A stretch of DNA of 25,983 nucleotides from B4-G1 sp964393895 (GTDB lineage: Bacteria > Chloroflexota > Anaerolineae > B4-G1), in contig CAYMWP010000061.1 in NCBI GenBank assembly GCA_964393895.1, forward strand, positions 1 to 25,983, read 5' to 3'. Made by a program: the position numbers and the translations under genes. Shown piece by piece: positions 1-8,137 of this stretch (position 1 is its first letter; each line of letters opens with the position of its first letter). The notes beneath the pieces are model-generated. The model ran no database searches and was not told the origin of the DNA. It saw nothing but the letters and a program-made list of their open reading frames with translations.

Positions 1-48
1 CGCGGTGCGGGCCGGCGCAAAGCGGAACGAATTTATGCATCGCTGCAC

Positions 49-1047
49 TTAGCAGCCGAGCCGAGATTGCGCCGCCGCTGCTGCGCCAAGCACGCCCACT
101 TTGTCTCCCAACTCTGCCGGTGCGATCCGCACCGCTTGCGCCGCGGCAGGGAGAGCGTGCCGGGCGATGGCCTGCCTGACCGGCCGGAAAAGTCTCTCTC
201 CAACGTTTGTCAGTCCGCCGCCGATGACGATAATCTGTGGATTGAACAGGTTGACCAGGTTAGTCATGCCTATCCCTAGATAATCCATCGCCTCGGTCAG
301 AATCGCTTCGGCCTCTTTGTCCCCCCGGTCGGCGGCCTCGGCTACCAGCTTGGCCGTGATGCGCTTGGGATTGCCTTCCGCCAGGTCGGCGATCAGCGTG
401 GGCGCGCCTTCTGCCACACGCTCGCGCGCCCGGCGGGCGATGGCGGTGCCGGAGGCCAGTGCTTCCAGGCAGCCTCGGTTGCCACAGCCACATAGCGGCC
501 CGCCGGGCATAATAGTCATGTGGCCGATTTCGCCCGCTCCTCCACTATCGCCGTGGTACAGGTCACCGTCGAGAATCAGCCCGCCGCCGATGCCGGTGCT
601 GACGGTGACATAGATCACGTGGGCCGCACCGCGCCCGGCGCCAAAGCGGTGCTCGCCCAGGGCGGCCGCGTTGGCGTCGTTCTCCAAGAAGGTCGCTATG
701 CCCAGGCTATCTTCGATCAGTCGCTTGAGCGGCACGCGCTCCCAGCCCGGCAGGTTGGGCGGCGCTAACACCACGCCAGCCTCGAGGTCTAGCGGGCCTG
801 GGGCGCCGACCCCCACCGCCGCCACCTGTGATTCACTCACACCCGCCTGGGCCATCACCCGCCGAGCGCCATCTAGCATGCGCCTGATGACGGTCTGCTC
901 TCCTTCCGCCGCGAGAGTTTCCTGGTAATGGTGGGCTACGATGGCTCCATTGCCGCCCACCAGCCCGGTGCTGATCTTGGTGCCGCCCAGGTCAATGCCG
1001 ATGAATAGCGAATGGGCGAGTAGCGAGTTGTCCTCTTGTTTTCTCAT
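49..1047 (-). CDS. ROK-family sugar kinase (probable glucokinase)
   Basis: This is a 332-residue ROK kinase that probably phosphorylates glucose or a related sugar with ATP in the cytoplasm. Visible motifs are the phosphate-binding DLGGTK (residues 19-24) and the ENDANAAALGE segment (122-132) with catalytic Asp124. The second glycine loop TGIGGG lies at 151-156. The ROK signature follows: EIGHMT with His176, then CGCGNRGCLE, whose cysteines 186, 188 and 193 with His176 form the family's structural zinc site. No N-terminal DNA-binding helix-turn-helix is present, so it is an enzyme rather than a NagC-type repressor. The start is supported by GGAG at 1055-1058 and a near-consensus promoter upstream. 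It is divergent from the C1 protease gene. Sugar specificity (glucose, N-acetylhexosamine, fructose) cannot be read from sequence, so no gene symbol is given. Confidence 0.93.
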   Translation of the reverse strand: MRKQEDNSLLAHSLFIGIDLGGTKISTGLVGGNGAIVAHHYQETLAAEGEQTVIRRMLDGARRVMAQAGVSESQVAAVGVGAPGPLDLEAGVVLAPPNLPGWERVPLKRLIEDSLGIATFLENDANAAALGEHRFGAGRGAAHVIYVTVSTGIGGGLILDGDLYHGDSGGAGEIGHMTIMPGGPLCGCGNRGCLEALASGTAIARRARERVAEGAPTLIADLAEGNPKRITAKLVAEAADRGDKEAEAILTEAMDYLGIGMTNLVNLFNPQIIVIGGGLTNVGERLFRPVRQAIARHALPAAAQAVRIAPAELGDKVGVLGAAAAAQSRLGC

Positions 1048-1084
1048 TCCCTCACTCCGTTGCGCAAAATTATTGCAGTGTGAA

Positions 1085-1113
1085 TGTATAGCACATAGCT
1101 TTTACTCTGTCAA
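1085..1113 (-). promoter_or_regulatory. sigma70-type promoter for the ROK kinase
   Basis: Read on the minus strand, TTGACA (1108-1113) is separated by exactly 17 bp from TATACA (1085-1090). The match is 11 of 12 to the vegetative consensus. It lies about 40 bp upstream of the kinase start codon. Confidence 0.8.
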
Positions 1114-1155
1114 GCTCGTCTCGACGCCAACCGTGTCGTTGGTACTGTGGTACTA

Positions 1156-1184
1156 TTGACCTTGTTACCCCCGCAATATACAAT
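1156..1184 (+). promoter_or_regulatory. sigma70-type promoter for the C1 protease
   Basis: TTGACC (1156-1161) and TACAAT (1179-1184) have a 17-bp spacer. The gene's ribosome-binding site AAAGGAG is at 1231-1237, six bases before the ATG. The promoter is divergent from the kinase promoter, with about 40 bp between the two -35 boxes, so a shared operator is possible but none is obvious. Confidence 0.75.
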
Positions 1185-1243
1185 GGGACTGTGCAATGCA
1201 AGCTCCGTTTGGGCCAATCTATAGTTGAACAAAGGAGTTAAAA

Positions 1244-3103
1244 ATGAATCGCAATAACCGTAGAAAGGTAATCGGCGTGGTGCTCGTCGCGGTTGTCATC
1301 GCCGGCCTGGCGGTAGTGGTTGCCGGCGCAAGTCCGCTCGATCCTGCTACGCCCCCACCTCCACAAGGCGGCGCTAAAGTCAGCGAGCCGCAGTTCGCTC
1401 CACTGCGGCCGGGGTCGTTGGATGAACTGCCTCCTGGCACGGGCTATAGGCCGCCGCAGATGGACCTCTCCCATTTGAATGGGCAAAAGCTGCAAGGGGT
1501 TTCAGCGCCCCAGGCGCCGCCGTCAAGTTGGGATTGGCGCACTCAAGGCAAGGTCACCGCGGTGAAGAACCAGAGTACGTGCGGGGCGTGTTATGCCTTT
1601 GCCGCCCTCGGTGATTTCGAATCCCAACTTCTGACAGATAGCGCCGGCACTTTTGACCTCTCGGAGAACAATGCCAAGGAATGTAACTGGCGTGAGATAA
1701 ACAACACGCCTGCTGGTTGGGGAGGATGTGGCGGGGGTAACTACTATATGCTGGCCAGCTTGTTCTCGCAGAAAGGGACGGTGTTGGAGGCGGACGATCC
1801 GTATTCGACCAGCGACAGCGGCCCTTGCAATGGGAGCTGCTCTTACCAGCAGACTCTCCTGGATTGGCGCATCATCTCTGGCAACGCGGTGCCACCCACG
1901 GGCGTGTTGAAGCAATACATCTACGACAACGGCCCGGTCTATACGACGCTGTACGCCGGCCACAATGACGCCTGGCAGACTGAGTTTGGTTATTACGACG
2001 GTACTTATGTGCTCTCCTACTCTGGAACAGAGACTCCCAACCACGCTGTGCTCATCACCGGTTGGGATGACGATCTCCTTGGTTCAGGCAGCGGCGGCTG
2101 GATCGTGAAAAACAGTTGGGGCACCGGCTGGGGAGATAGCGGCTATTTCTACATCGCCTACGGCTCGGCCAGCATTGGCATGGATTCCTCCTTCGTGTAC
2201 GATTGGCAGGATTACGACGCCAACGGCGGCGTCTGGTACTATGACGACGACACCTGGGGGAATGATTCGGGGTATCCTCCCACCACCACCGCCTGGGGGT
2301 TGGCCAAATTCACCCCTGATAGGGATACGTCCGTCACGCGGGTCGAGTTATGGACCACGGCCGTCTCTACGACTGTTGACGTCTATCTCTACGATAGCTT
2401 TGACGGGACGACGCTGGGCACCAAACTGGGCGAGGTGTTAGGTACTACCTACAACGAGGCAGGTTATCACTCGGTGGAGCTAGGTTCACCTGTGGCTGTG
2501 AGCAACGGCGACGACGTGGTCGCGGTGGTAAAGTTCGCTAATCACACCGGGTATACCTATCCTGTCCCGATTGACTGGTATGGCCCCAGTGAGTATGGAA
2601 ACGGGCGCACGTACACCAGCCCCAGTGGCAACGCAGGTACGTGGAATGAATCTACGTATGACGTCGCCATTCGTCTACGCTGGAGCAACGGGTTAGATGT
2701 CGCCATCAGCAAGCAACTCGTCGGCCGGGGCCACGAGCCTGGCGACCCCGTCACTTTCACCCTCGCGATCGAGAATAAGGGCTTGGACCTGGCGACGAAC
2801 GTGATCGTCACCGACGCGCTATCGAGCGACATCCTGACGCCAACTTGTGATTCCTCATTGAGCATCACAGAGCGCGGCGTCGTGAGCTACTCCTGGGATT
2901 TGCCAGACCTGACGGGCGGTGAATCGGGCGTGATCACCATCTATGGCACCATCAGCCCCACGATGCCGATCACCGGCATGGCGATTTGGAACACTGCCAT
3001 CGTCAGCAGCGATGGTGACGACTCTAATATCGCCAACAACACCAGTACGGCCCTGATTGGAGGAGAGCGAGTCTACTTGCCTCTGGTTATGAGGAATCAC
3101 TAG
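1244..3103 (+). CDS. secreted papain-family (C1A) cysteine protease with lectin-like and DUF11-like domains
   Basis: This 619-residue exported protease has an N-terminal signal segment: basic residues 1-8, then a hydrophobic stretch to about 28. The catalytic domain spans about 95-320. It shows the oxyanion glutamine Gln110 in VKNQ, nucleophile Cys116 in CGACYAF, catalytic His267 in NHAVLITGW and Asn290 in KNSWGTGWGDSGYF. CGACYAF differs from the usual CGSCWAF, but the catalytic residues are intact. Residues about 328-480 look like the beta-rich lectin-like domain that follows C1 peptidases in some bacteria and archaea. Residues about 484-600 resemble a DUF11 (bacterial Ig-like) repeat. The protein ends in VYLPLVMRNH, a tail I recall from Chloroflexota exported proteins, of unknown function. 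A short propeptide-like linker (30-94) precedes the mature domain. The likely role is extracellular protein degradation. It is a single-gene unit with its own promoter and a hairpin downstream. Confidence 0.93.
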   Translation: MNRNNRRKVIGVVLVAVVIAGLAVVVAGASPLDPATPPPPQGGAKVSEPQFAPLRPGSLDELPPGTGYRPPQMDLSHLNGQKLQGVSAPQAPPSSWDWRTQGKVTAVKNQSTCGACYAFAALGDFESQLLTDSAGTFDLSENNAKECNWREINNTPAGWGGCGGGNYYMLASLFSQKGTVLEADDPYSTSDSGPCNGSCSYQQTLLDWRIISGNAVPPTGVLKQYIYDNGPVYTTLYAGHNDAWQTEFGYYDGTYVLSYSGTETPNHAVLITGWDDDLLGSGSGGWIVKNSWGTGWGDSGYFYIAYGSASIGMDSSFVYDWQDYDANGGVWYYDDDTWGNDSGYPPTTTAWGLAKFTPDRDTSVTRVELWTTAVSTTVDVYLYDSFDGTTLGTKLGEVLGTTYNEAGYHSVELGSPVAVSNGDDVVAVVKFANHTGYTYPVPIDWYGPSEYGNGRTYTSPSGNAGTWNESTYDVAIRLRWSNGLDVAISKQLVGRGHEPGDPVTFTLAIENKGLDLATNVIVTDALSSDILTPTCDSSLSITERGVVSYSWDLPDLTGGESGVITIYGTISPTMPITGMAIWNTAIVSSDGDDSNIANNTSTALIGGERVYLPLVMRNH

Positions 3104-3137
3104 TACGACGCGCGATTGCCTCTAGAGGTTGCTTATG

Positions 3138-3174
3138 CCAACGCCCATAGCTATATCTAGGCTATGGGCGTTGG
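3138..3174 (+). terminator. 14-bp perfect hairpin after the protease gene
   Basis: CCAACGCCCATAGC (3138-3151) pairs perfectly with GCTATGGGCGTTGG (3161-3174) around a 9-nt loop. Only a short T stretch follows, so termination may be partial. The right arm contains an ATG at 3164 in frame with the next gene. That ATG is unlikely to be a real start because it would be buried in the stem. Confidence 0.65.
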
Positions 3175-3203
3175 TTCTACCATCACCTCCCCCAACATCG
3201 AAC

Positions 3204-3231
3204 TTGAGACTTGGGATTTGAGACGTGAGAC
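3204..3231 (+). repeat. four tandem 7-bp repeats just before a start codon
   Basis: TTGAGAC (3204-3210), TTGGGAT (3211-3217), TTGAGAC (3218-3224) and GTGAGAC (3225-3231) follow each other without gaps. They end one base before the ATG at 3233. They occupy the position where a ribosome-binding site is expected, and no GGAGG-like site is seen there. Confidence 0.7.
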
Positions 3232-3232
3232 T

Positions 3233-4933
3233 ATGGACATTTTAAACCTCCGCTGGTGGGGCTGGGGCACGCAGGATCAGGACTTTTCGCTGGAGGGCCG
3301 CCCGTCATTTTGGCCCACGCTCCAGGAATGGCTCGAGCTACCCGATGATGCGATCCGGCGCGAGACACCCCCTGTCCCCCTGGAAGAAATTGTGCTGCGT
3401 CCGCCGCGCCTGGACGATCCTGTCCTGCATTCTCTGCGCAGATTACTGGGCGAGGATGTGGTGTACAGCGACCAGCTCTCGCGCGTCGAACACGCCTACG
3501 GCAAATCTTACCGCGATCTGATCCGCATCCGCGCCGGGCACATCCCCACCCCGCCCGACGCCGTCGTCTACCCTGCCGACCAGGGACACATCGCATCCCT
3601 GCTGGCCTGGGCCGCCGACCGTGACATTGCTATCGTCCCTTTTGGCGGCGGCAGCTCTGTCCTGGGTGGCGTGGAGCCGGCCCCGGGCGAACGTCTCACC
3701 ATCACTCTCGACCTGGCCCGGCTGGATCGTGTGCTGGCGGTGGATCCGGTCTCGCGCACGGCCCGCATTCAGGCCGGGGCCACCGGCCCGGAGGTGGAGG
3801 CTCAACTGAACGCTCGGGGTTTCACGCTGGGTCATTTCCCTCAATCCTTCGAGTTCTCCACTCTCGGTGGTTGGATCGCCACCCGCTCGGCCGGTCAGAA
3901 CTCTATCGGCTACGGCAAGATCGAGGCGCTGACCCAGGCCGCGCGGGTCGTCACGCCGGTCGGCATCGTAGAGACCAAGGACACGCCGGCCTCCGCCGCC
4001 GGCCCCAGCCTGCTGCAATTGCTCCTCGGCTCCGAGGGCGCCTATGGCGTCATCACCGAGGCCACGATGCGTATCCAGCCCTTACCGGAGGTGCAGGATT
4101 ATCGTGGCATTCTGTTCCACAACCTGGAGGACGGCATCGCCGCGTTCCGCGACCTGATGCAGAGTCCGGCGCTGCGCCCGGCCATCATCCGCCTCTCTGA
4201 CGCGCCCGAAACCGCGGCCCAAGCCGTGATGAGCCACGAGCATCACGGCCTGCGCCGGCTGGCCGACGCGCTGACCGAGCTTTACCTGGACAGGCGGGGA
4301 TACGATTTGACCGACGGCGTAACCCTGCTGCTCTTGGGCTTTGACGGGTGCTCCGCCTGGGTCGCCCGCCAATGGAAGCTGGCGCTAAGTATATGCGGCG
4401 ATCACGGGGGACTCTCGCTGGGGCGGTCGGTGGGGCGGGCGTGGGTGCGCGACCGGTACGCCCAACCCTATCTGCGCGACACACTCCTGGGGCGCGGCGT
4501 CATGGTGGATACGCTGGAGACGGCCACCACCTGGTCGAACCTGACACGTCTGTACGAGGGGATGGTCGCCGCTATGAGGGGAGCCATCTCGATCACCGGC
4601 GGCGGCCCAGGCTACGTGCTGACCCATATATCCCACGCCTACCCGTATGGCGCTTCGCTCTACTCCACTTTCCTGGGCCGCCAGGTCGCCGACCCTGATC
4701 CGTTGGTGCAGCAAGCCCAGTGGCAGGCAGTCAAGCAGGCCGCCACCGAAGCGATCATGGCCGCCGGCGGCACACTGAGCCACCATCACGGCATAGGCCG
4801 CGACCACATTCCGTGGCTCAGGGAGGAGGTTGGTTGTGTGGGCATGAAAGCGTTGCGGGTGCTCAAACGGACGTTTGACCCCGCTGGCATCATGAACCCA
4901 GGTATTCTGCTGCCCTCCAAAGATGATGGGTGA
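3233..4933 (+). CDS. FAD-binding oxidase, alkyldihydroxyacetonephosphate synthase-like
   Basis: This 566-residue flavoprotein belongs to the VAO/PCMH fold. It closely resembles alkylglycerone-phosphate synthase (AGPS), which exchanges the acyl chain of acyl-DHAP for a fatty alcohol to make the ether bond. The FAD-binding half (about 105-285) carries the loop PFGGGSSVLGG (136-146) and a GSEGAYGVIT segment (267-276). The substrate half ends with THISHAYPYGASLYSTF (464-480) and SHHHGIGRD (516-524), aligning with the AGPS His-His-His motif, and finishes with the family's DPAGIMNPG (549-557). The ATG at 3233 is chosen because the protein then opens with MDILNLRWWGWGT, as in relatives. The longer frame would begin inside a hairpin. 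Its stop overlaps the glpD start by 4 bp. Other glycerol- or hydroxy-acid oxidase functions are possible, so substrate assignment is inference. Confidence 0.85.
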   Translation: MDILNLRWWGWGTQDQDFSLEGRPSFWPTLQEWLELPDDAIRRETPPVPLEEIVLRPPRLDDPVLHSLRRLLGEDVVYSDQLSRVEHAYGKSYRDLIRIRAGHIPTPPDAVVYPADQGHIASLLAWAADRDIAIVPFGGGSSVLGGVEPAPGERLTITLDLARLDRVLAVDPVSRTARIQAGATGPEVEAQLNARGFTLGHFPQSFEFSTLGGWIATRSAGQNSIGYGKIEALTQAARVVTPVGIVETKDTPASAAGPSLLQLLLGSEGAYGVITEATMRIQPLPEVQDYRGILFHNLEDGIAAFRDLMQSPALRPAIIRLSDAPETAAQAVMSHEHHGLRRLADALTELYLDRRGYDLTDGVTLLLLGFDGCSAWVARQWKLALSICGDHGGLSLGRSVGRAWVRDRYAQPYLRDTLLGRGVMVDTLETATTWSNLTRLYEGMVAAMRGAISITGGGPGYVLTHISHAYPYGASLYSTFLGRQVADPDPLVQQAQWQAVKQAATEAIMAAGGTLSHHHGIGRDHIPWLREEVGCVGMKALRVLKRTFDPAGIMNPGILLPSKDDG

Positions 4934-6573
4934 GTATGGTCGAGATCATTCCTCCCCGCCCCTTCTCTGCCGCTGTCCGGAGGGAGAACATAGATCGCTT
5001 GGCCCAGGAAGAGTTCGACCTGTTGGTCATCGGCGGCGGCATCACCGGCGTGGCGCTGGCCTGCGACGCGGCGATGCGGGGCTTTGGCACCGCGCTGGTC
5101 GAAAAAAACGACTTTGGCAGCGGCACCAGCAGTCGCTCGTCGCGGCTCATTCACGGCGGCATCCGCTACCTGGAGTATTACCAGTTCAAACTGGTGTTTG
5201 AGTCTTGCTGCGAGCGGCGTGCGATGCGCCGGGTCGCCCCCCGCCTGGTGCGCCCGCTCCCGTTCCTCTATCCCCTCTACCGTGGGCAAAAGCCGGCTCC
5301 CTGGAAGATGCGGGCCGGTCTCACGCTCTACGACGCTCTGGGCCTCTTCCGGAACGTGCAGAATCATCGTTGGTTGCGACCGGCGGAGGTGCGGCGACGC
5401 GAGCCGCTGGTCGCCGGGCGAGGGCTGCTCGGCGCGGCCCGCTTCTACGACGCCCAGGTGGACGACGCCCGCCTGACGCTGGCGACTGCCAAGTTTGCTC
5501 ACCTCCACGGCGCCGTGATGGTCAACCACGCCCGCGCGGAGGGGTTGATGAGAGCGGGAGGGCGGGTCGTTGGCGCTCGCGTCGTGGACCAACTCGCTGG
5601 ACGGGAGATCGAGGCGCGGGCCAAAGTCATCGTCAACGGGAGCGGCGTCTGGGTGGATACCGTCCGTGAGATGGACGAGCATTACGATGGGCCGATGACC
5701 CGTCCCACCAAGGGCATTCACCTGGTCATCCCTCGATCCCGGCTGAGCAGCCAGCACGCCGTGGCCTTCGATTCCCCACGTGATGGCCGTCACGTCTTTC
5801 TCATCCCCTGGGGCGATTTTGCCCTCGTCGGCACCACCGATACGGACTATGATGGTAGCTTGGATGATCCCGCCGCCAATCTGGAAGACGTCGAGTATCT
5901 GCTGGAGGCGGTGCATCACACTCTCCCAGGAGCGCGCATCGGGCACGGCGACATTATCAGCACCTTTGCCGGCCTGCGTCCACTCATCTATACTCCTGGC
6001 GCCGCTTATGCGATCTCTCGCGAACACGAGATCGTCGAGAGTGAATCTGGCCTCATCAGTGTCGCCGGCGGCAAACTGACCACTCACCGGTTGATGGGCC
6101 GGCAACTGGCTGACCGGGCGCAAAAGGTGTTGGCAGAGGAATTTGGCGTCCACGCCACATCCGAGGGCCGGGCCGGAGAATCATTGGAGGGATCCCAGAT
6201 TGAGCGCGTGTCCGCCGGAGAAGCGGGCGAGGCTGTAAGTAAGCACCTGGTGGATGCCTACGGCGCTGGCGCTACGTGGGTGTTGGCCTACGCGGAGGAG
6301 AACGCCGACCTGGGGGAGCGCATCGTGCCGGGGCTGCCCTACCTGATGGCGGAGGCGCTCTATGGAGTGCAGCACGAGATGGCGCTGACGCTGTGTGACG
6401 TACTCATTCGCCGCACCCACGTGATTTATGAGACGCGGGACGGCGGGCTGGGGCAAGCTCGCGCTGTGGCGGAACTGATGGCCCCTCGCCTGGGCTGGGA
6501 CGAGGCAGAGATCGAGCGCCAAGTGGCCGGGTATGCCGCTCAGGTATCGCTCACGCAGCAGTGGCGGGAGTGA
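4930..6573 (+). CDS. glpD: FAD-dependent glycerol-3-phosphate dehydrogenase
   Basis: This 547-residue enzyme oxidises sn-glycerol 3-phosphate to dihydroxyacetone phosphate and passes electrons to the quinone pool at the membrane. It has the FAD-binding VIGGGITGVALACDAAMRG (residues 33-51) and the strongly conserved block running from LVEKNDFGSGTSSRSSRLIH to HGGIRYLE (56-82). Further on are GTTDTDYDG and a C-terminal DAO_C-type domain with THVIYETRDGGL. Length matches the family. A GTG start at 4930 gives a 4-bp GTGA overlap with the upstream AGPS-like gene. An ATG two codons later (4936) is the alternative. Translational coupling suggests the two flavoproteins act on the same glycerol-phosphate/DHAP pool. 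DHAP made here could feed ether-lipid or glycolytic reactions. There is no glycerol kinase or facilitator alongside. Confidence 0.93.
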   Translation: MSMVEIIPPRPFSAAVRRENIDRLAQEEFDLLVIGGGITGVALACDAAMRGFGTALVEKNDFGSGTSSRSSRLIHGGIRYLEYYQFKLVFESCCERRAMRRVAPRLVRPLPFLYPLYRGQKPAPWKMRAGLTLYDALGLFRNVQNHRWLRPAEVRRREPLVAGRGLLGAARFYDAQVDDARLTLATAKFAHLHGAVMVNHARAEGLMRAGGRVVGARVVDQLAGREIEARAKVIVNGSGVWVDTVREMDEHYDGPMTRPTKGIHLVIPRSRLSSQHAVAFDSPRDGRHVFLIPWGDFALVGTTDTDYDGSLDDPAANLEDVEYLLEAVHHTLPGARIGHGDIISTFAGLRPLIYTPGAAYAISREHEIVESESGLISVAGGKLTTHRLMGRQLADRAQKVLAEEFGVHATSEGRAGESLEGSQIERVSAGEAGEAVSKHLVDAYGAGATWVLAYAEENADLGERIVPGLPYLMAEALYGVQHEMALTLCDVLIRRTHVIYETRDGGLGQARAVAELMAPRLGWDEAEIERQVAGYAAQVSLTQQWRE

Positions 6574-6575
6574 AC

Positions 6576-6603
6576 TTGCCCCTGTAAACAGTCCGGGTAT
6601 AAT
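6576..6603 (+). promoter_or_regulatory. sigma70-type promoter for the lactamase-fold operon
   Basis: TTGCCC (6576-6581) and a perfect TATAAT (6598-6603) have a 16-bp spacer. The promoter starts just after the glpD stop codon and lies about 60 bp before the next start codon. Confidence 0.7.
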
Positions 6604-6661
6604 TGCCCCATAATCACTCGAGTGTGGCTAACCCGACAGAGGAGTGAGAAAGGCATCACCT

Positions 6662-7315
6662 ATGGAAATTACCTGGTATGGACAAACTTGCTTCCGGCTG
6701 AGCGAGCGAGGACTGGCGAGTGTCGTGACCGATCCTTACCCGCCAGACATGGGCGCAGAGTATCCTCGTTCCCGCGCCCACATTGTCACCGTGAGCTATG
6801 ACGACCCCGGGTGTCGCTACACAAGGGGCGTGCGGGGACCCTTCAATCTGCTGGACGGCCCTGGCGAGTACGAGATCGGAGATGTGTTTGTCACCGGCAT
6901 CTCCACCTTCGCCGACGGTAAGCGCGGCGCGATGCGTGGCTTGAATACCGTTTTCACCTTTCGCTTCGATGACCTGACAGTGTGCCACCTGGGACGTTTG
7001 GGTCACGTGCCTACTCAGCCTCAGGTGGAGAATCTGGGTACTGTGAACATCCTGTTGGTGCCTGTAGGGGGTGGAGGGAGTCTAACTCCGGCGCGGGCGT
7101 CCGAAGTCATCAGTGTTTTCGAGCCTAATTTGGTCGTTCCGATGTATTACAAAATCGAGGGGTTGGATACAAAGCTAGGCACTTTGAACCGTTTCCTGAA
7201 AGAGATGGGGGTGGAAAAGGCAAAGAGTGAGGAAACACTCCAGGTCAGACAGAGCGACTTGTCGGAAGAAACCCAGATCGTGGTTCTGACCCCCAACCTG
7301 CGAAATGGAGGATGA
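6662..7315 (+). CDS. UlaG-like metallo-beta-lactamase-fold protein without metal ligands
   Basis: This 217-residue protein opens with MEITWYGQTCFRL, typical of the UlaG/COG2220-type metallo-beta-lactamase fold (Lactamase_B_3). In active relatives the next conserved block reads like VSHDHxDH and supplies zinc-binding His and Asp. Here the equivalent segment is VTVSYDDPGCRY (about residues 42-53), so all three histidines are gone. A later HLGDLGH-type block is kept as CHLGRLGH (about 109-116) with the bridging Asp changed to Arg. The overall fold signals (GPGEYEIGDVFVTGI) remain. It therefore looks like a folded but catalytically dead member, perhaps a binding or scaffold protein. AAAGG at 6649-6653 supports the ATG at 6662 over an upstream in-frame GTG at 6644. 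It overlaps the TPR lipoprotein ribosome-binding site, so it is the first gene of a three-gene operon. Confidence 0.85.
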   Translation: MEITWYGQTCFRLSERGLASVVTDPYPPDMGAEYPRSRAHIVTVSYDDPGCRYTRGVRGPFNLLDGPGEYEIGDVFVTGISTFADGKRGAMRGLNTVFTFRFDDLTVCHLGRLGHVPTQPQVENLGTVNILLVPVGGGGSLTPARASEVISVFEPNLVVPMYYKIEGLDTKLGTLNRFLKEMGVEKAKSEETLQVRQSDLSEETQIVVLTPNLRNGG

Positions 7316-7316
7316 A

Positions 7317-8093
7317 ATGCGAAGACTTTTTCTCGTTGTCGTTGCGCTGTTTGTTTTGGCCCTGTCCGCTTGCCAAGGGGAATCTTCCGGTGGGGATGAC
7401 CTGGTCGAGTCGGGGCGCGTTCATTTGGAGGCCGGCGAATACGAGCAAGCTATCGCTGACTTGCAGGCCGCGGTCGAGGCGGATCCGGGTAGCGGGGAGG
7501 CCCATCTGTTGTTGGGACAGGCCTACAATCGGACCGGCGACCTGCTCAAGGCCAAGGACGAGTTCAGCACTGTGGTGGCCCTCGACCCCGATAGCGCGGC
7601 TGCACACCATAATCTGGGCGTGACCTACTTTCAGTTGGGCGCTTACGATGCTGCCCTGGCCGAATTTGATGCCGCTCTCCAATTGGACCCCGATGATGCG
7701 GATACGCATTACCAATTGGGGGCAGTCTATCTCGGCCTCTCCTTCTCGGCCAACGATCCTATGGCCCAGCCCGACCCACAACGGATGGAACAAGCGGTCG
7801 GCGAGTTTGAGAAGGCGCTAGAGTTGAAGGAGGATATGCCGGAGGCGCTCATCGGTATGGCGAACGTCTACATGCTGCAAGCGGATTTTGAGACCGCTAT
7901 CGAAATGTTGCAACAGGCCATCGAACAGGTGCCGGATTCGCCCGAGGCTTACTATGCTCTGGGAAGGGCCTATGCCCTTAGCGGAGACACAGATGGCGCT
8001 TGTGAAGCGTACGCTAAATTCCTGACGCTTGATCCTCCGTCGAATTGGCAGGTCCAAGTCACGGAAGAAATGGCTACTCTGGGTTGCCCATAG
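7317..8093 (+). CDS. TPR-repeat lipoprotein
   Basis: This is a 258-residue lipoprotein. A hydrophobic signal (MRRLFLVVVALFVLALSAC) ends in the lipobox L16-S17-A18-C19, predicting a lipid-anchored protein outside the cytoplasmic membrane. The rest is almost entirely tetratricopeptide repeats of the A-x-x-x-L-G...Y-x-x-A-x-x-x-F...DP type. About five to six units are visible from residue 30 to 245, for example GAYDAALAEFDAALQLDPD. A charged insertion lies around residues 135-155 between repeats. TPR arrays mediate protein binding, and no enzymatic motif is seen. GGAGG at 7307-7311 supports the ATG at 7317. An in-frame ATG at 7305 is disfavoured because the RBS would lie inside it. It is co-transcribed with the lactamase-fold gene, whose stop codon (7313-7315) is one base away. 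A scaffolding or envelope-assembly role is inference. Confidence 0.88.
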   Translation: MRRLFLVVVALFVLALSACQGESSGGDDLVESGRVHLEAGEYEQAIADLQAAVEADPGSGEAHLLLGQAYNRTGDLLKAKDEFSTVVALDPDSAAAHHNLGVTYFQLGAYDAALAEFDAALQLDPDDADTHYQLGAVYLGLSFSANDPMAQPDPQRMEQAVGEFEKALELKEDMPEALIGMANVYMLQADFETAIEMLQQAIEQVPDSPEAYYALGRAYALSGDTDGACEAYAKFLTLDPPSNWQVQVTEEMATLGCP

Positions 8094-8137
8094 CGCGGCA
8101 AGTCGCAGGTTGTAGGGAGATTCTACAAGGGAGCAGA

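Noticed and set aside
3164..3232. Upstream in-frame start for the AGPS-like gene
   Set aside because: The ATG at 3164 lies in the right arm of a perfect 14-bp hairpin, has no ribosome-binding site, and the added residues have no family match.
4786..6153. A 455-codon open frame on the minus strand
   Set aside because: It is antisense to almost all of glpD, shows no recognisable domain, and its composition is what codon bias of the opposite strand produces.
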